In this document: one piece after another, positions 1 through 8,872 of the stretch
Layout: every line of letters begins with the position of its first letter
Position numbering within the stretch: position 1 is the stretch's first letter
Source of the DNA: Chloroflexota bacterium
GTDB taxonomy: Bacteria > Chloroflexota > Anaerolineae > Anaerolineales > UBA11579
Length of the DNA: 64,000 bases
Direction of reading: 5' to 3'
Assembly (NCBI GenBank): GCA_013112575.1
Contig: JABFGG010000018.1
Coordinates: 24,277-88,276 of the forward strand
The notes under the pieces: generated by a model
Databases searched by the model: none
Told to the model about the DNA's origin: nothing
The model's input: only the letters and a program-made list of their open reading frames with translations
Position numbers and translations under genes: made by a program

Positions 1-2
1 AA

Positions 3-461
3 GCCTATGCTGTGCTGGCCTCATTGGGCATTCTGCCCCAAACACGCATGTACAAACAGGCCGTCGCCGAACTTGAGCGCAATCAGCGCGAAGGCTCTCC
101 CGTCAGTCTGGTGCTTTTGGAGATCAGCAACTACGATGCCCTCCTCGCTCAATTAGGCGAAAGGGAAATGGGCCAGGCCCTGGCCATCGCAGGCAGCACG
201 ATGCGCGCCAACGTGCGCAGCTATGACCTCATCGGACACTGGGTCGCCAACCGTTACCTCATCGTTTTGCCAGGCGCTTCACTAGAACAGGCCACCGCCA
301 TCGGGCAGCGCGTCCAACAAAGTGTGCAGGCCTTTACCATGTCCCCAGAGGGTGGCCGCATCAAAATGCTTACCGGGGTAACGAGAGCCAAAGCGGGAGA
401 GAAGATCCCGCTGTACCAACTGGTCGAACAGGCCAGCCAGAGCCTGACCCTCGCCGCCTGA
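3..461 (+). CDS. GGDEF-like protein, degenerate active site (5' end outside window)
   Basis: The reading frame is open to the left edge, so the gene starts upstream; only the last ~150 residues are seen. They align with a diguanylate cyclase GGDEF domain: an SLVLLEISNYDAL strand as in the usual metal-binding region, then RSYD-LIGHW-VANRY-LIVLP. The GGDEF signature position is occupied by VANRY, so c-di-GMP synthesis is not expected. The RxxD inhibitory-site motif (RSYD) sits exactly five residues before that position, as in I-site cyclases, so c-di-GMP binding is possible. Stop and next start overlap (TGATG), so it is coupled to the nuclease lipoprotein gene. Family assignment rests on motif spacing only. 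Confidence 0.7.
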   Translation, partial: AYAVLASLGILPQTRMYKQAVAELERNQREGSPVSLVLLEISNYDALLAQLGEREMGQALAIAGSTMRANVRSYDLIGHWVANRYLIVLPGASLEQATAIGQRVQQSVQAFTMSPEGGRIKMLTGVTRAKAGEKIPLYQLVEQASQSLTLAA

Positions 462-1057
462 TGCTCAGATTTATCCTCCTAGCATGCCTCGCCGTCTGCT
501 TGACGGCCTGTACCTCCTCACCCACTCCGCCCCCTACCAGTACACACACGCCTTCGCCCATCCCGGCCACTAAAACACCAGAGCCATCCCCTACCGAACC
601 CGTCACACCGACCCCTACCCTACCAGCCATTCCTGAACTTGATTGCATCTTGCCTGATAGCCCGCGTCAAACCGCCCGTGTCATCGCAGTGATCGACGGC
701 GACACCATCGACGTAAGTATTAAAGGGCTGGTTTTCCGCGTACGTTATCTCGGCATCGATACACCCGAAACCCCGGACGACCGCTTTGGGCCTGAAGCCA
801 CCACTCGCAATCGCGAACTAGCCGGGGGTGAAATTGTCACCATGATCCGCGACCCCAATGATGAGGACGTGGATATTTACGGGCGCATGTTACGCTACAT
901 CATTACCGACGACGCTTTTGTCAACCTGCAACTCGTGCGTGAGGGTTTTGCCTTCCTGTACCCATCTGGACATACTTGCGGGCCTGAGTTTTTGCAGGCT
1001 TACGACGCGGCACGCGCCGATGCTGTTGGCCTGTTTGCCCACACGCCTTTACCATAA
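461..1057 (+). CDS. secreted thermonuclease-like lipoprotein (SNase family)
   Basis: Predicted exported lipoprotein of 198 aa. A signal peptide ends in lipobox LTAC with Cys17, followed by a Thr/Pro/Ser-rich linker to about residue 57, then a staphylococcal-nuclease domain. Recognisable active-site equivalents are DGDT (79-82), Arg95, Asp100-Thr-Pro-Glu103 and YGR with Arg142, matching Asp21, Arg35, Asp40, Glu43 and Arg87 of SNase. It would be a Ca-dependent nuclease on the cell surface, perhaps for scavenging extracellular DNA or RNA. The ATG overlaps the stop of the preceding gene by one base, indicating translational coupling. Confidence 0.88.
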   Translation: MLRFILLACLAVCLTACTSSPTPPPTSTHTPSPIPATKTPEPSPTEPVTPTPTLPAIPELDCILPDSPRQTARVIAVIDGDTIDVSIKGLVFRVRYLGIDTPETPDDRFGPEATTRNRELAGGEIVTMIRDPNDEDVDIYGRMLRYIITDDAFVNLQLVREGFAFLYPSGHTCGPEFLQAYDAARADAVGLFAHTPLP

Positions 1058-1085
1058 AAAGCTTTTTCATATAGATAAACTTGCG

Positions 1086-1114
1086 TTGACAGCGGCCCCC
1101 GCCTGCATTAGACT
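1086..1114 (+). promoter_or_regulatory. sigma70-type promoter for dgt-greA
   Basis: A perfect -35 TTGACA (1086-1091) is followed after exactly 17 bp by TAGACT (1109-1114), four of six matches to TATAAT. Transcription would start near 1121, giving a leader of about 25 nt before the dgt ATG at 1146. Confidence 0.7.
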
Positions 1115-1145
1115 AAATTTCCCCCAATTGAGGAAATGAGATCAG

Positions 1146-2297
1146 ATGTTATTCAAACGTGAAAAACTTGAAGGGATTGAAGATAAGTCGCTGGCCCCCT
1201 ACGGCATGCGTAGTAAGGACACCAAGGGCCGCGAATTTCCCGACCGTGAACCGGATTACCGCACCAGTTTCCAGCGCGACCGTGACCGCATTCTGCACAC
1301 CACGGCCTTTCGCCGCCTGGAATATAAAACGCAAGTCTTCGTCAATTTTGAAGGCGATTATTTCCGCACGCGCCTGACCCACACCCTCGAAGTTGCCCAA
1401 ATTGGCCGCACCATCGCCCGCGGCCTGGGTGCCAATGAGGACCTGGTCGAAGCCATCTGTCTGGCGCACGACCTGGGCCACGCCTGTTTCGGCCACTCCG
1501 GCGAAGTGGTGCTCAACAGTTTGCTCAAGGACCATGGCGGCTTCGATCACAACAAACAATCCCTGCGCATTGTCACCAAATTAGAAAAACGCTACGAGGA
1601 TTTTGAGGGTCTCAACCTGACCTGGGAAGTGCGCGAGGGCATCGTCAAACACGAAACTGAGTACGATGTCTCCGACGCCAGCGACTACGACCCTAATCTA
1701 CGCGGCAACCTCGAAGCCCAAATCGCGAATGTGGCCGACGAACTGGCTTACACGGCCCACGACCTGGATGATGGCCTGCGCTCTGGCATGGTCACCCCAG
1801 AAATGCTGGAAGGCATTGCGCTGTGGCGCATCGGCATTGAAAGCGTTGGCTGGAAAGGCACTAACCTTTCAGACCTCGATCGCCACCGCATTGTCCGCCG
1901 CTTGATTGGTATGGAAGTGGCTGACGTGATTGAAGCCACCGACCAACGTATCCAGGCCAGCGGCGCTAAAACCCCCGAAGACCTTCAACGCCTTGACCAC
2001 AACGTCATTGGTCACAGCGAGGATATGCAACGTTGGAACCGCGAACAGAAAGACTTCCTGTATAAGAATCTATACCGGCACTGGCGCGTGGTGCGCATGG
2101 CCAAAAAGGCCGAACGCATCATCACCGCACTATACGAATCATATTATGATGAACCCGACATCCTCCCCGACCACGTACGGGAAGCGTCAGAACCGCGCGG
2201 CATTGAACGCACCATCGCCGATTACATTGCCGGCATGACCGACCGTTTTGCTATTGACGAACACCAGCGCTTATTTAATCCCAGACTGAGGCCATAA
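1146..2297 (+). CDS. dgt: dGTPase-like HD-domain dNTP triphosphohydrolase
   Basis: Hydrolyses (d)NTP to deoxynucleoside and tripolyphosphate, balancing dNTP pools. Of 383 aa; the family's N-terminal SFQRDRDRILHTTAFRRLEY segment (41-60) is followed by the HD metal site: His79 in RTRLTHTLEV and His108-Asp109 in AHDLGHACFGHSGE. Length fits the shorter dGTPase-like branch that many bacteria carry, so substrate preference for dGTP is not certain. It has its own promoter (1086-1114) and is followed two bases later by greA. A weak GAG-type ribosome site lies upstream of the ATG. Confidence 0.9.
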   Translation: MLFKREKLEGIEDKSLAPYGMRSKDTKGREFPDREPDYRTSFQRDRDRILHTTAFRRLEYKTQVFVNFEGDYFRTRLTHTLEVAQIGRTIARGLGANEDLVEAICLAHDLGHACFGHSGEVVLNSLLKDHGGFDHNKQSLRIVTKLEKRYEDFEGLNLTWEVREGIVKHETEYDVSDASDYDPNLRGNLEAQIANVADELAYTAHDLDDGLRSGMVTPEMLEGIALWRIGIESVGWKGTNLSDLDRHRIVRRLIGMEVADVIEATDQRIQASGAKTPEDLQRLDHNVIGHSEDMQRWNREQKDFLYKNLYRHWRVVRMAKKAERIITALYESYYDEPDILPDHVREASEPRGIERTIADYIAGMTDRFAIDEHQRLFNPRLRP

Positions 2298-2299
2298 TC

Positions 2300-2767
2300 A
2301 TGGGTAGTAACCAGGAATACCATCTGACCACGGAGGGCATCGACAATCTGCGCGTCGAGCTTGAAGAATTGCAGGGCCCCAAACGCGAAGAGTTGGCCCG
2401 CCGCCTGCGCGAGGCCATCCAGCAGGGAGACCTCTCCGAGAACGCTGACTACTCGGCCACCAAGGAAGAACAAGCCTTTGTAGAAGGCCGTATCCAGGAG
2501 ATCGAAGCAATTCTGGGAAACGCAGTTGTCATCGAAAACAAGCATAGTGAAGTCATCGACATCGGTTCGCGCGTCACTATCCAGGAAAAAGGCTTCGACC
2601 CAGAGACCTATCACCTCGTTGGCCCGCAGGAAGCCAAACCCGCCGAGGGCCGCATCTCACACGAATCACCCATTGGCCAGGCCATCATCGGCCACAAAGC
2701 AGGCGACACGGTCAAAGCCGAAACGCCGGGGGGCAAAATGAAGCTGAAGATTTTAAAAGTCGAGTAA
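2300..2767 (+). CDS. greA: transcription elongation factor GreA
   Basis: Rescues backtracked RNA polymerase by stimulating cleavage of the nascent transcript. The 155-aa length is typical. The N-terminal coiled coil carries the tip motif GDLSENADY with the acidic residues Asp44 and Glu47 that position Mg2+ in the polymerase channel. The C-terminal half is the FKBP-like domain (GSRVTIQEKG...ISHESPIGQAIIGHKAGD). It starts two bases after the dgt stop, so the two form an operon, which ends at the terminator 2817-2850. Confidence 0.95.
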   Translation: MGSNQEYHLTTEGIDNLRVELEELQGPKREELARRLREAIQQGDLSENADYSATKEEQAFVEGRIQEIEAILGNAVVIENKHSEVIDIGSRVTIQEKGFDPETYHLVGPQEAKPAEGRISHESPIGQAIIGHKAGDTVKAETPGGKMKLKILKVE

Positions 2768-2816
2768 CGCTTCCCTCCCATGGCAGTTGTTGCCATGGCT
2801 TTCACTGATTAAGCAA

Positions 2817-2850
2817 ACAGCCTCGTATTTTCATACGAGGCTGTTTTTTT
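2817..2850 (+). terminator. rho-independent terminator of dgt-greA
   Basis: Perfect 12-bp inverted repeat (2817-2828 with 2833-2844), loop TTTC, followed by a T run to 2850. It lies between convergent genes; on the minus strand it ends in a weaker T stretch, so it may also stop transcription of the lipoprotein gene at 2868-3737. Confidence 0.9.
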
Positions 2851-2867
2851 GCTAGTTTATTTGCCTT

Positions 2868-3737
2868 TTACGGCCAGAGGCAAGGCGAAGGTTTATTCGC
2901 GCCAGGTCGATGCCCACACCAATCAAAGAGTGCACCGCCAGACTCAAAGTTACCCACAAACTGATTAATATTCTTTTTGATCTGCATGGCAAAGGTGCCG
3001 TTGCTACCATCCGTGGCGTTCCAATTGCCGTAGACAGTTACGCCATCCGGCTCAAGCGCGCCGGTCATGGTCACTGTTTCTGCAAAGAAGTCGAATGTGA
3101 TGGTCACAAGGTTATTGTTTTGGGTGAAGTCGAGGGGGGCTTCTCCACCGCCTCCAAGGGAAACCAGCCATTGACCATCGTAGCTCACTTCCGGCGTAGG
3201 CGTGAATGTGGGGGCAGGCGGTGGTGGCGGTTCAACAACTGGCACACTGTTGAGGTCGCCACTGACCATAAATGCGTGACTCATCCACAACCAGCATGTC
3301 CCAGCCAGGTCAGGGTTCTCGACCAGGGTATAGCTGTTGTCAGCCAGCCGACCTAATACTGCGGCTTTTTCATTAGTATTCACAGCACCCAGGTAGGCAT
3401 GCCCCACGTGCGGGCCAAAGCGGCAGTTGGTATCCACGGTGACGCCAACAACCGGTTCACTGGGCGTGGCCGTCAGGAAAGCCGTTGGGCTGGGCAAGGG
3501 CGTTTCGGTAGGCAGTTCGGTTACTTCTACCTGTGGGGGAGCAACTTCTTCCTGGCTACCTGCCAGGGGCACAACGTTGCCCGCATCGACAAGCTGTTGG
3601 GCAGATACAGTCGCAACAGCAGCATCTAGCAATTCCTGTTGGGTCATATCTTGCTCCGGATTGGCTCCCAGGGTGCAGGCTGCCATCACTAGGGTCAAGA
3701 GGGTCAATAAAAGGCTTATCCGTTTGGCGTTCATCAT
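2868..3737 (-). CDS. lipoprotein with SH3-like segment and C-terminal beta domain, unknown function
   Basis: Predicted lipoprotein of 289 aa: hydrophobic signal with lipobox MAAC, a linker rich in Pro/Thr, then a segment VDTNCRFGPHVGHAYLGAVN typical of bacterial SH3-like domains (about residues 100-155), a second proline-rich linker (PPPPPAPTFTPTPE), and a C-terminal beta-rich domain beginning YDGQWLVSLGG. SH3-like domains often bind cell-wall peptides; no catalytic motif is visible. Two adjacent ATG codons are available; GAAGGAGAAGA precedes them. The gene is alone, bordered by terminators on both sides. Confidence 0.75.
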   Translation of the reverse strand: MMNAKRISLLLTLLTLVMAACTLGANPEQDMTQQELLDAAVATVSAQQLVDAGNVVPLAGSQEEVAPPQVEVTELPTETPLPSPTAFLTATPSEPVVGVTVDTNCRFGPHVGHAYLGAVNTNEKAAVLGRLADNSYTLVENPDLAGTCWLWMSHAFMVSGDLNSVPVVEPPPPPAPTFTPTPEVSYDGQWLVSLGGGGEAPLDFTQNNNLVTITFDFFAETVTMTGALEPDGVTVYGNWNATDGSNGTFAMQIKKNINQFVGNFESGGALFDWCGHRPGANKPSPCLWP

Positions 3738-3854
3738 TCTTCTCCTTCAAACAATCCAATAAGTTTTGAACGATTTCACCTTCCAAACGGAATAAGACCT
3801 TTTTTGTTATCTTTCAGGGCCTAGTACGTTGGTCATAAGCAACCCTTTTAGGGA

Positions 3855-3894
3855 AATTAAAAACGCCCAGACCATTATTTCTGATCTGGGCGTT
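3855..3894 (-). terminator. rho-independent terminator after HerA-like gene
   Basis: Perfect 10-bp stem, AACGCCCAGA (3862-3871) with TCTGGGCGTT (3885-3894), loop 13 nt. On the minus strand it is followed by TTTTTAATTT, so it closes the ATPase gene ending at 3916. Confidence 0.8.
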
Positions 3895-3915
3895 CCATTA
3901 TTTATAGACTTGAGA

Positions 3916-6405
3916 TCATCCAGCAGAAAACGCAGGCAGCTCCATCGTCTCACCGTTGACCTCAACAATATAATGTGGCAGCCACGCCAGGCCAAATAGT
4001 TCCACCAGCACGTCCTTCTTGTAAGGCGTCACAGGAATCTCCTCGATCTCATTGGCGATCTCGCCCCACTTCTCCTCGATCTCATCGATCTCGTCTTCGA
4101 TCTCATCGGCCAACTCGGCCAGGTCGGCTTCCAATTCCTCGATGGCATCCAGCGATTCTTCCACGTCGGCCTTGGCCTGCGCCGTCATGCGGCGTTTGGT
4201 GAGTGAAGAAGACAAGCGACGGCTGGAACGGCTCTTACCAAATAGCCCGATCACGTTCTCCAGGTGCGTCCCCATCTCAACCATTTTGCGCTGGTTGAGG
4301 TCTTCCTGGTCTTCGGCCAGTTCGCGCTTTTCACGTGTCAACTTCTTTTGCACTGAATTGATCTTGGTCTTGTATTTACCCTTCAGCTTTTTGATCTCGG
4401 CGTCACGTGCCTCACGCGCTTCGGCGGAAAGCTGTTTGCGGAACTCGGCCTCGGTAACAGGCGGACCGGCATACTGCTTCAAAGTGGCATTGCCGAATAC
4501 CGTCACCTCGGACTCGCGATAAGCCCAATCCACAAAATCTCTCTCAAGGGATTTGACCGTCTTGGCCTCCGACAACGGTGCTTCAATGGTGGCAAAGCGT
4601 GCATCTGCATCCGGGGCACGGTCGAAATCAGCCGGGTCCAATGGGTTTGCTAGGAACTCTTCCCAGCGCACCGTGCCGCGACGATCAAGCACATCCACCA
4701 CAGCCGAGCGTTTAGCCTCGTGGTCCAGCTTGTACTTGCGCTGCAAATAGCGAACGTCAGCCTGTGCCACAAGCGCCGGGCGGTAGAGCATGCCCTGACG
4801 CTTGACACCGCTTTCCAGATCTTCCCCCGCCGCGCCTGCGGCTTTGGACAACGTCAGGTTCACCGGCAGGAAATACTCTTCCACACCAGTAGGAACGGCG
4901 GGACGGGTGGATGAGCCTTCGCCCTCTGTCTTCTTGGCAGCTTTTTTCTTGCGCGTGGCTGTAGGTTGCTTCTTCTTGGTAGATTTTGGGGTACTCGCCT
5001 TGGCTCCCGCCAGTTTGTTCAGCGCCGGGATCTGGGCACGTGTCAGGGGGCCCGTCAGGTAATTCATGGCCCAGCGTGTGTAAAACACCTGCGGCGCCTT
5101 CTCATGCACGTTGTGCAGCAGGAAGACGCGTTTGTCCAGTTTGGAGATCAGGCTGTCAAAGGCTTTACGATCCATGTCGCCAGACACCCCTTCGAGGCCG
5201 TCCAGCAAACGGTCTTTGTCGCGCTCGGTCTGCAAACGACCTATGAACCATGTGCCCGTATTGGACAAAGCTTTGTAGTCCAGATCAACCGGGTTTTGCG
5301 TAACCAACACTTGCCCCACGCCAAAAGCACGTGCCTGCTTGAGCATGCGCAGCATCAAAGGCTTGGAAGGCGGCTCGGCTGTCGGCGGCAGGTATCCATA
5401 GATCTCATCAAAATACACAATGGCGCGCAGGGAATCCGTGCCGGATTGGGCACGCATCCAGGTCGCGATAGCCGAATACAGCAAGGTCACGAAGAACATG
5501 CGCTCCGAGTCGCTCAGGTGGGCGATGTAGAACACGCTGTGTTTAGGGCGGCCATCTTCTGCATACAACAAAGTTTCCACGTCCAGCGGCTGGCCCTCGA
5601 TCCAGGCCTGGAAAGCTGGTGAGGCCAGGATGTTGTTAAGCAGCATCGCCAGCTCAAAGCGCTCTTTTTCGGGGAAGAAGGTATTCAGGTCCAGCACGCC
5701 CAGTTTCTCAAAAGGCGGGTTCTGCACCTGCACGATCAACTCGGCCAGGTCGAGGTCTTTGTTCTCGCTCCAGGCGCCCTCAAAGATGTTGGCCAGCAAG
5801 ATGTGTTCACGCGAGCGCACCGGGTCAACATCTTCCATGCCCACCAGGCCCAGCAAGGCTGTAGCCGTCCCGGCGATCTTTTCGCGCAGTAATTCTTTAT
5901 TCTCTTCCCACTCAATGCCGGGGGCTTTGAGGCTGGCCAGGATACTGATAGGGATTCCGGCATCCGAGCCAGGTGTGTAGATCGTGAATTCAGCCGCGTT
6001 GCTCAGAGCCTGGATGCGGTCTTTCTCAATCCCCCAATCGCCCAAGCCCTTCTTCCATAGACCCGCGGCACCCTCGGCTGCTTCTGCCGTCGTCTTGCCA
6101 TCCTTACGGGCGTCGTCCGGGTTGACCCAGGGCTCAAAGTCGGTGGGTAACAGATCAGGGAAGTGCAGCAGGGCGTTGGTGATGTCGCCCTTGGGGTCGA
6201 TCATCAAGGCCGGCAGGTTCTGCAAGGCAGCTTCTTCCAGCAAATCGATACACAAGCCCGTCTTACCCGAGCCGGTCATCCCCACTACCACGGCGTGCGT
6301 GGTCAGGTCGTCGGGGTCGTAGAATACGTTCTTGTCAGTGGTCTTACCCTTGTCCAGGTCGTGGACGCGGCCCAGGTAGAACTTGCCGTCAGTGTCGATC
6401 ATCAC
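3916..6405 (-). CDS. HerA/DUF853-type P-loop ATPase
   Basis: Large ATPase (829 aa) of the HerA-FtsK superfamily, probably a DNA-translocase-like motor; the substrate is unknown. Walker A is GMTGSGKTG (42-50) followed by LMIDPKGDI; Walker B is IVYFDEIYGYLPP near residue 335; an arginine-finger-type region follows (VTQNPVDLDYKALSNTGTWF). A very basic linker (STKKKQPTATRKKKAAKK) around residue 480 separates the ATPase from a C-terminal part with a long charged coiled coil (ELEADLAELADEIEDEIDEI) near residues 750-790. The ATG is preceded by GGAG at good spacing. It is a single gene with its own terminator; a poor TTGACT/TAAGCT pair lies at 6431-6459. It is not obviously linked to the KAP gene upstream. 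Confidence 0.8.
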   Translation of the reverse strand: MMIDTDGKFYLGRVHDLDKGKTTDKNVFYDPDDLTTHAVVVGMTGSGKTGLCIDLLEEAALQNLPALMIDPKGDITNALLHFPDLLPTDFEPWVNPDDARKDGKTTAEAAEGAAGLWKKGLGDWGIEKDRIQALSNAAEFTIYTPGSDAGIPISILASLKAPGIEWEENKELLREKIAGTATALLGLVGMEDVDPVRSREHILLANIFEGAWSENKDLDLAELIVQVQNPPFEKLGVLDLNTFFPEKERFELAMLLNNILASPAFQAWIEGQPLDVETLLYAEDGRPKHSVFYIAHLSDSERMFFVTLLYSAIATWMRAQSGTDSLRAIVYFDEIYGYLPPTAEPPSKPLMLRMLKQARAFGVGQVLVTQNPVDLDYKALSNTGTWFIGRLQTERDKDRLLDGLEGVSGDMDRKAFDSLISKLDKRVFLLHNVHEKAPQVFYTRWAMNYLTGPLTRAQIPALNKLAGAKASTPKSTKKKQPTATRKKKAAKKTEGEGSSTRPAVPTGVEEYFLPVNLTLSKAAGAAGEDLESGVKRQGMLYRPALVAQADVRYLQRKYKLDHEAKRSAVVDVLDRRGTVRWEEFLANPLDPADFDRAPDADARFATIEAPLSEAKTVKSLERDFVDWAYRESEVTVFGNATLKQYAGPPVTEAEFRKQLSAEAREARDAEIKKLKGKYKTKINSVQKKLTREKRELAEDQEDLNQRKMVEMGTHLENVIGLFGKSRSSRRLSSSLTKRRMTAQAKADVEESLDAIEELEADLAELADEIEDEIDEIEEKWGEIANEIEEIPVTPYKKDVLVELFGLAWLPHYIVEVNGETMELPAFSAG

Positions 6406-6462
6406 TCTTCTCCAATGCAGTTATGACTGAAGCTTATTTTAAACTAAAAAGCTAGTCAAGTT

Positions 6463-8757
6463 TTACTTATTGCTGGCTAATCGAAAATATACTACTAAGT
6501 CTTTTGCGCCTAGATTAGATAGCTCTCCAATCAAGTGATGCAATTGTGTTGCATTTAAGTATTTTGATACAAGCGGAGCATCTTTGAGTTGCTTTTCTCG
6601 TTCTACCTGTGTTCGATAATCAATATCACTTCCGACTGTGCCCGCTTTAATCTTGCGAATGTTGCTGGCCATCTTTATTTGGTCTCGAAATACATTATCC
6701 CGAATCAACGGCTCTACAACATCCGGCCATTGAGTTTCTAAAACCACAGTCTTTGCTAAGGTATCAAGGTCAATCAATCCTTCTTCAAACAAACCTCTCC
6801 TGTTTGCAAGAAATGCTTTCAAACGAAACAAATTAATAAATTTCTTGATCTTTCTAGGATTTGCATCCAGGTAGGCTCTCACAGCCTGAATTGCATTTTG
6901 TATCTTGTCTTCTTCATCAATATCTTTGGCTCTCAGATTCTGTTGTCCCCTCTCTAGAGCTTGTTCATCAAAATCAGTTTCTTTTTGAACCAATGAAGCA
7001 GCGTCTTCCATTGTTTCCCCAGACCTTCGCTCTGTCAGAATGAGTTGCTCTACTTCTCTTGCCTTTTCTTCCAATTCTTGCTTCTGCTCTTCATCAACTG
7101 GGGCTCTCTCTGATTTCAAACTCTCAGTAATAAAACCTTCTATGGTCTGGTCATCGCTCTTTGGAATTTGGAAATTGATTTGGACTATTTTCTCTAGAAA
7201 CCTTTGTCCAAATGAAAGACCATCTTGGTTTGTCAGATTGATTCGAGCATCTCCAAGGTCTTTATATTTTGCCTCAATACTCGCTGCCACAGTATCTGCA
7301 TCCATCCCCAACACAAATACACAATGTTTGGCATCCAAAAGGATATTAATCGCTTCAATTATCTCAGCAGACTTTGGTGGAGCACAGCGATCAAGATCGT
7401 CAATAAATACGATTAATGGATACTTACCGTTATGGGTAACAATCTTGATAATTTTCTTGAAATCGTTTTCGAATCGGGCAAAGAAACCAATTCGGTCTTT
7501 ATAATCCGGCTCAGATAAATATTGAGTAATATCTATTGAGATTGCTTCCTCAAAGCTTGTTAGTGTTTCTTTACCTAACCTCAGAATGCCAGGAATTGCC
7601 CCAACGAGTCCTACTAGTAAATATCCAATTGTTGATAGATTCCCACCGCCCGCGAAAGCAATTATCAAAATTATTCCAATACCAATTATGGAGGGTACAA
7701 AAATATAGATGAGATTCTTTACTAAATCTTGCAAAAAAATAACCCAGTTAAATCGACTAGCTCTAAGCCTAATCCAAAATCCAATTTTCCTGTACCAAGG
7801 TAATTCTTTCCGAATTTGATTGAGTATCGCTAGTGCCAAAGCCGCCCAAAGAGAATCTTCCTGATCGTATTTCCAAGCATTGAACCAAACAGTCTTAAAA
7901 TTAGGTTCCAATTTTTTCCTGATCATCCTCATCAATGTTGTCTTTCCCATACCCCACTCTGCGTCAATCCCTAACGTAAGCGGTTTTTCAGTTTTTTCTG
8001 AAGATATGTAATCAACTAAGGCTCTTGCATAATCTTCAAATCCTAACAAATCGACTTCACTAGGGTTATCAGCTAATGCACGAACTGCAAACTCAAACGC
8101 TTCTTCATTTGTAGATTCCGAAGTTCCTTCTAGCGCTATACGACCTCCATCTTCAGTAAGTAGATAATCACCGTCTTCTGATAATAAAAAGCCTGGCTTA
8201 ACTTCGACCTCTTCATCATTTTGAGGGGAAGCTTCATATTCTTCATTTAATTCTTGGGAAACGCTTGGTTCAATTGTAGAGTCCTTTGTAACATCTCTAT
8301 CTGCCACATCCGTTATTGGCCCAAATCCTTCATTGAGTAACTCTGCATCAGCTGCGTCAAGTATTCTAGAAAAAACATTACTTTCTCTCATTTTGATTTC
8401 GCTTTGGTCAAAAACATCAATTACTTTATTGACAGAATCCATGTTTGGCAATGCAATATCAACATTAGTATTTCCCCCTTCATAACGAACTGTGAACGAA
8501 ACGTCTGTGCTCCTTTGCCCATCTAGAATAAGTCCCCTATCTAAAATAGCATAGGTAGTTTCGTTAGATGCATATGCACCATAAAACGCATTCCGGTCAT
8601 TTCCATAATTAAATTCTTCTGTTTCAGTCCTAGCTATTAATTGAAACTCGGTTATCCCAGCGCGATTCTCGATGTAAGAATGAAATTTATTGAGAGCAAT
8701 CTGTATAGTAGAGGCAGGCATTTTTGTGCTTACATATTCTTTTTTTCTTGCGGTCAA
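6463..8757 (-). CDS. KAP-family P-loop NTPase with extra N-terminal region
   Basis: KAP NTPases are STAND-like membrane-linked ATPases; some are tied to phage exclusion. In this 764-aa protein, residues 1-230 are an unrecognised N-terminal part with an acidic stretch (160-190) and a repeat-like LLSEDGDYLLTEDGGRI (191-207). Walker A is AEWGMGKTT (266-274). Two membrane segments lie at about 348-370 and 376-392, inserted in the NTPase as KAP proteins typically show. Walker B is VFIDDLDRC (450-458), followed by MDADTVAASIEAKY. The start is TTG, chosen because GGGAGG lies five bases upstream and no ATG fits. Coding is markedly AT-rich relative to neighbours, suggesting transfer. A duplicated scrap of the phospholipase D gene abuts its 5' side. 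Confidence 0.82.
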   Translation of the reverse strand: MTARKKEYVSTKMPASTIQIALNKFHSYIENRAGITEFQLIARTETEEFNYGNDRNAFYGAYASNETTYAILDRGLILDGQRSTDVSFTVRYEGGNTNVDIALPNMDSVNKVIDVFDQSEIKMRESNVFSRILDAADAELLNEGFGPITDVADRDVTKDSTIEPSVSQELNEEYEASPQNDEEVEVKPGFLLSEDGDYLLTEDGGRIALEGTSESTNEEAFEFAVRALADNPSEVDLLGFEDYARALVDYISSEKTEKPLTLGIDAEWGMGKTTLMRMIRKKLEPNFKTVWFNAWKYDQEDSLWAALALAILNQIRKELPWYRKIGFWIRLRASRFNWVIFLQDLVKNLIYIFVPSIIGIGIILIIAFAGGGNLSTIGYLLVGLVGAIPGILRLGKETLTSFEEAISIDITQYLSEPDYKDRIGFFARFENDFKKIIKIVTHNGKYPLIVFIDDLDRCAPPKSAEIIEAINILLDAKHCVFVLGMDADTVAASIEAKYKDLGDARINLTNQDGLSFGQRFLEKIVQINFQIPKSDDQTIEGFITESLKSERAPVDEEQKQELEEKAREVEQLILTERRSGETMEDAASLVQKETDFDEQALERGQQNLRAKDIDEEDKIQNAIQAVRAYLDANPRKIKKFINLFRLKAFLANRRGLFEEGLIDLDTLAKTVVLETQWPDVVEPLIRDNVFRDQIKMASNIRKIKAGTVGSDIDYRTQVEREKQLKDAPLVSKYLNATQLHHLIGELSNLGAKDLVVYFRLASNK

Positions 8758-8781
8758 GTTAACCTCCCAATCGAGATCCTA

Positions 8782-8862
8782 CTATTCTACCGCCTCAAAG
8801 AACACGCGCTTGAACTCCTCCACATACAGCGCCGCGATCTCCGGCGAGTGGATAATAAGTTC
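8782..8862 (-). pseudogene. duplicated 3' end of the phospholipase D-like gene
   Basis: Reading the minus strand to TAG at 8782-8784 gives about 25 codons ending HSPEIAALYVEEFK then RVFFEAVE. This is nearly identical to the last residues (about 323-347) of the PLD lipoprotein encoded at 9419-10462, and the DNA matches closely too (compare 8785-8855 with 9422-9492). Upstream of residue ~323 the similarity stops a few bases from the flavodoxin stop codon. It has no start and is a gene fragment left by duplication or recombination. Confidence 0.85.
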
Positions 8863-8872
8863 ACTTCGCCCA

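Noticed and set aside
1056..1067. AAAAAGCTTTTT palindrome after the nuclease lipoprotein gene as a terminator
   Set aside because: The stem is almost all A:T and would not be stable; no GC-rich stem precedes the T run.
3556..3786. Additional gene upstream of the SH3-like lipoprotein on the same strand in another frame
   Set aside because: Shadow of the lipoprotein signal and linker; no ribosome site and no protein-like composition.
4966..5622. Plus-strand open frame of about 218 codons within the HerA-like gene
   Set aside because: Antisense of the ATPase core; composition rich in His, Gln and Arg, no start site.
6431..6459. TTGACT-N17-TAAGCT as promoter of the HerA-like gene
   Set aside because: The -10 matches only three of six bases; kept as a remark in the gene entry.
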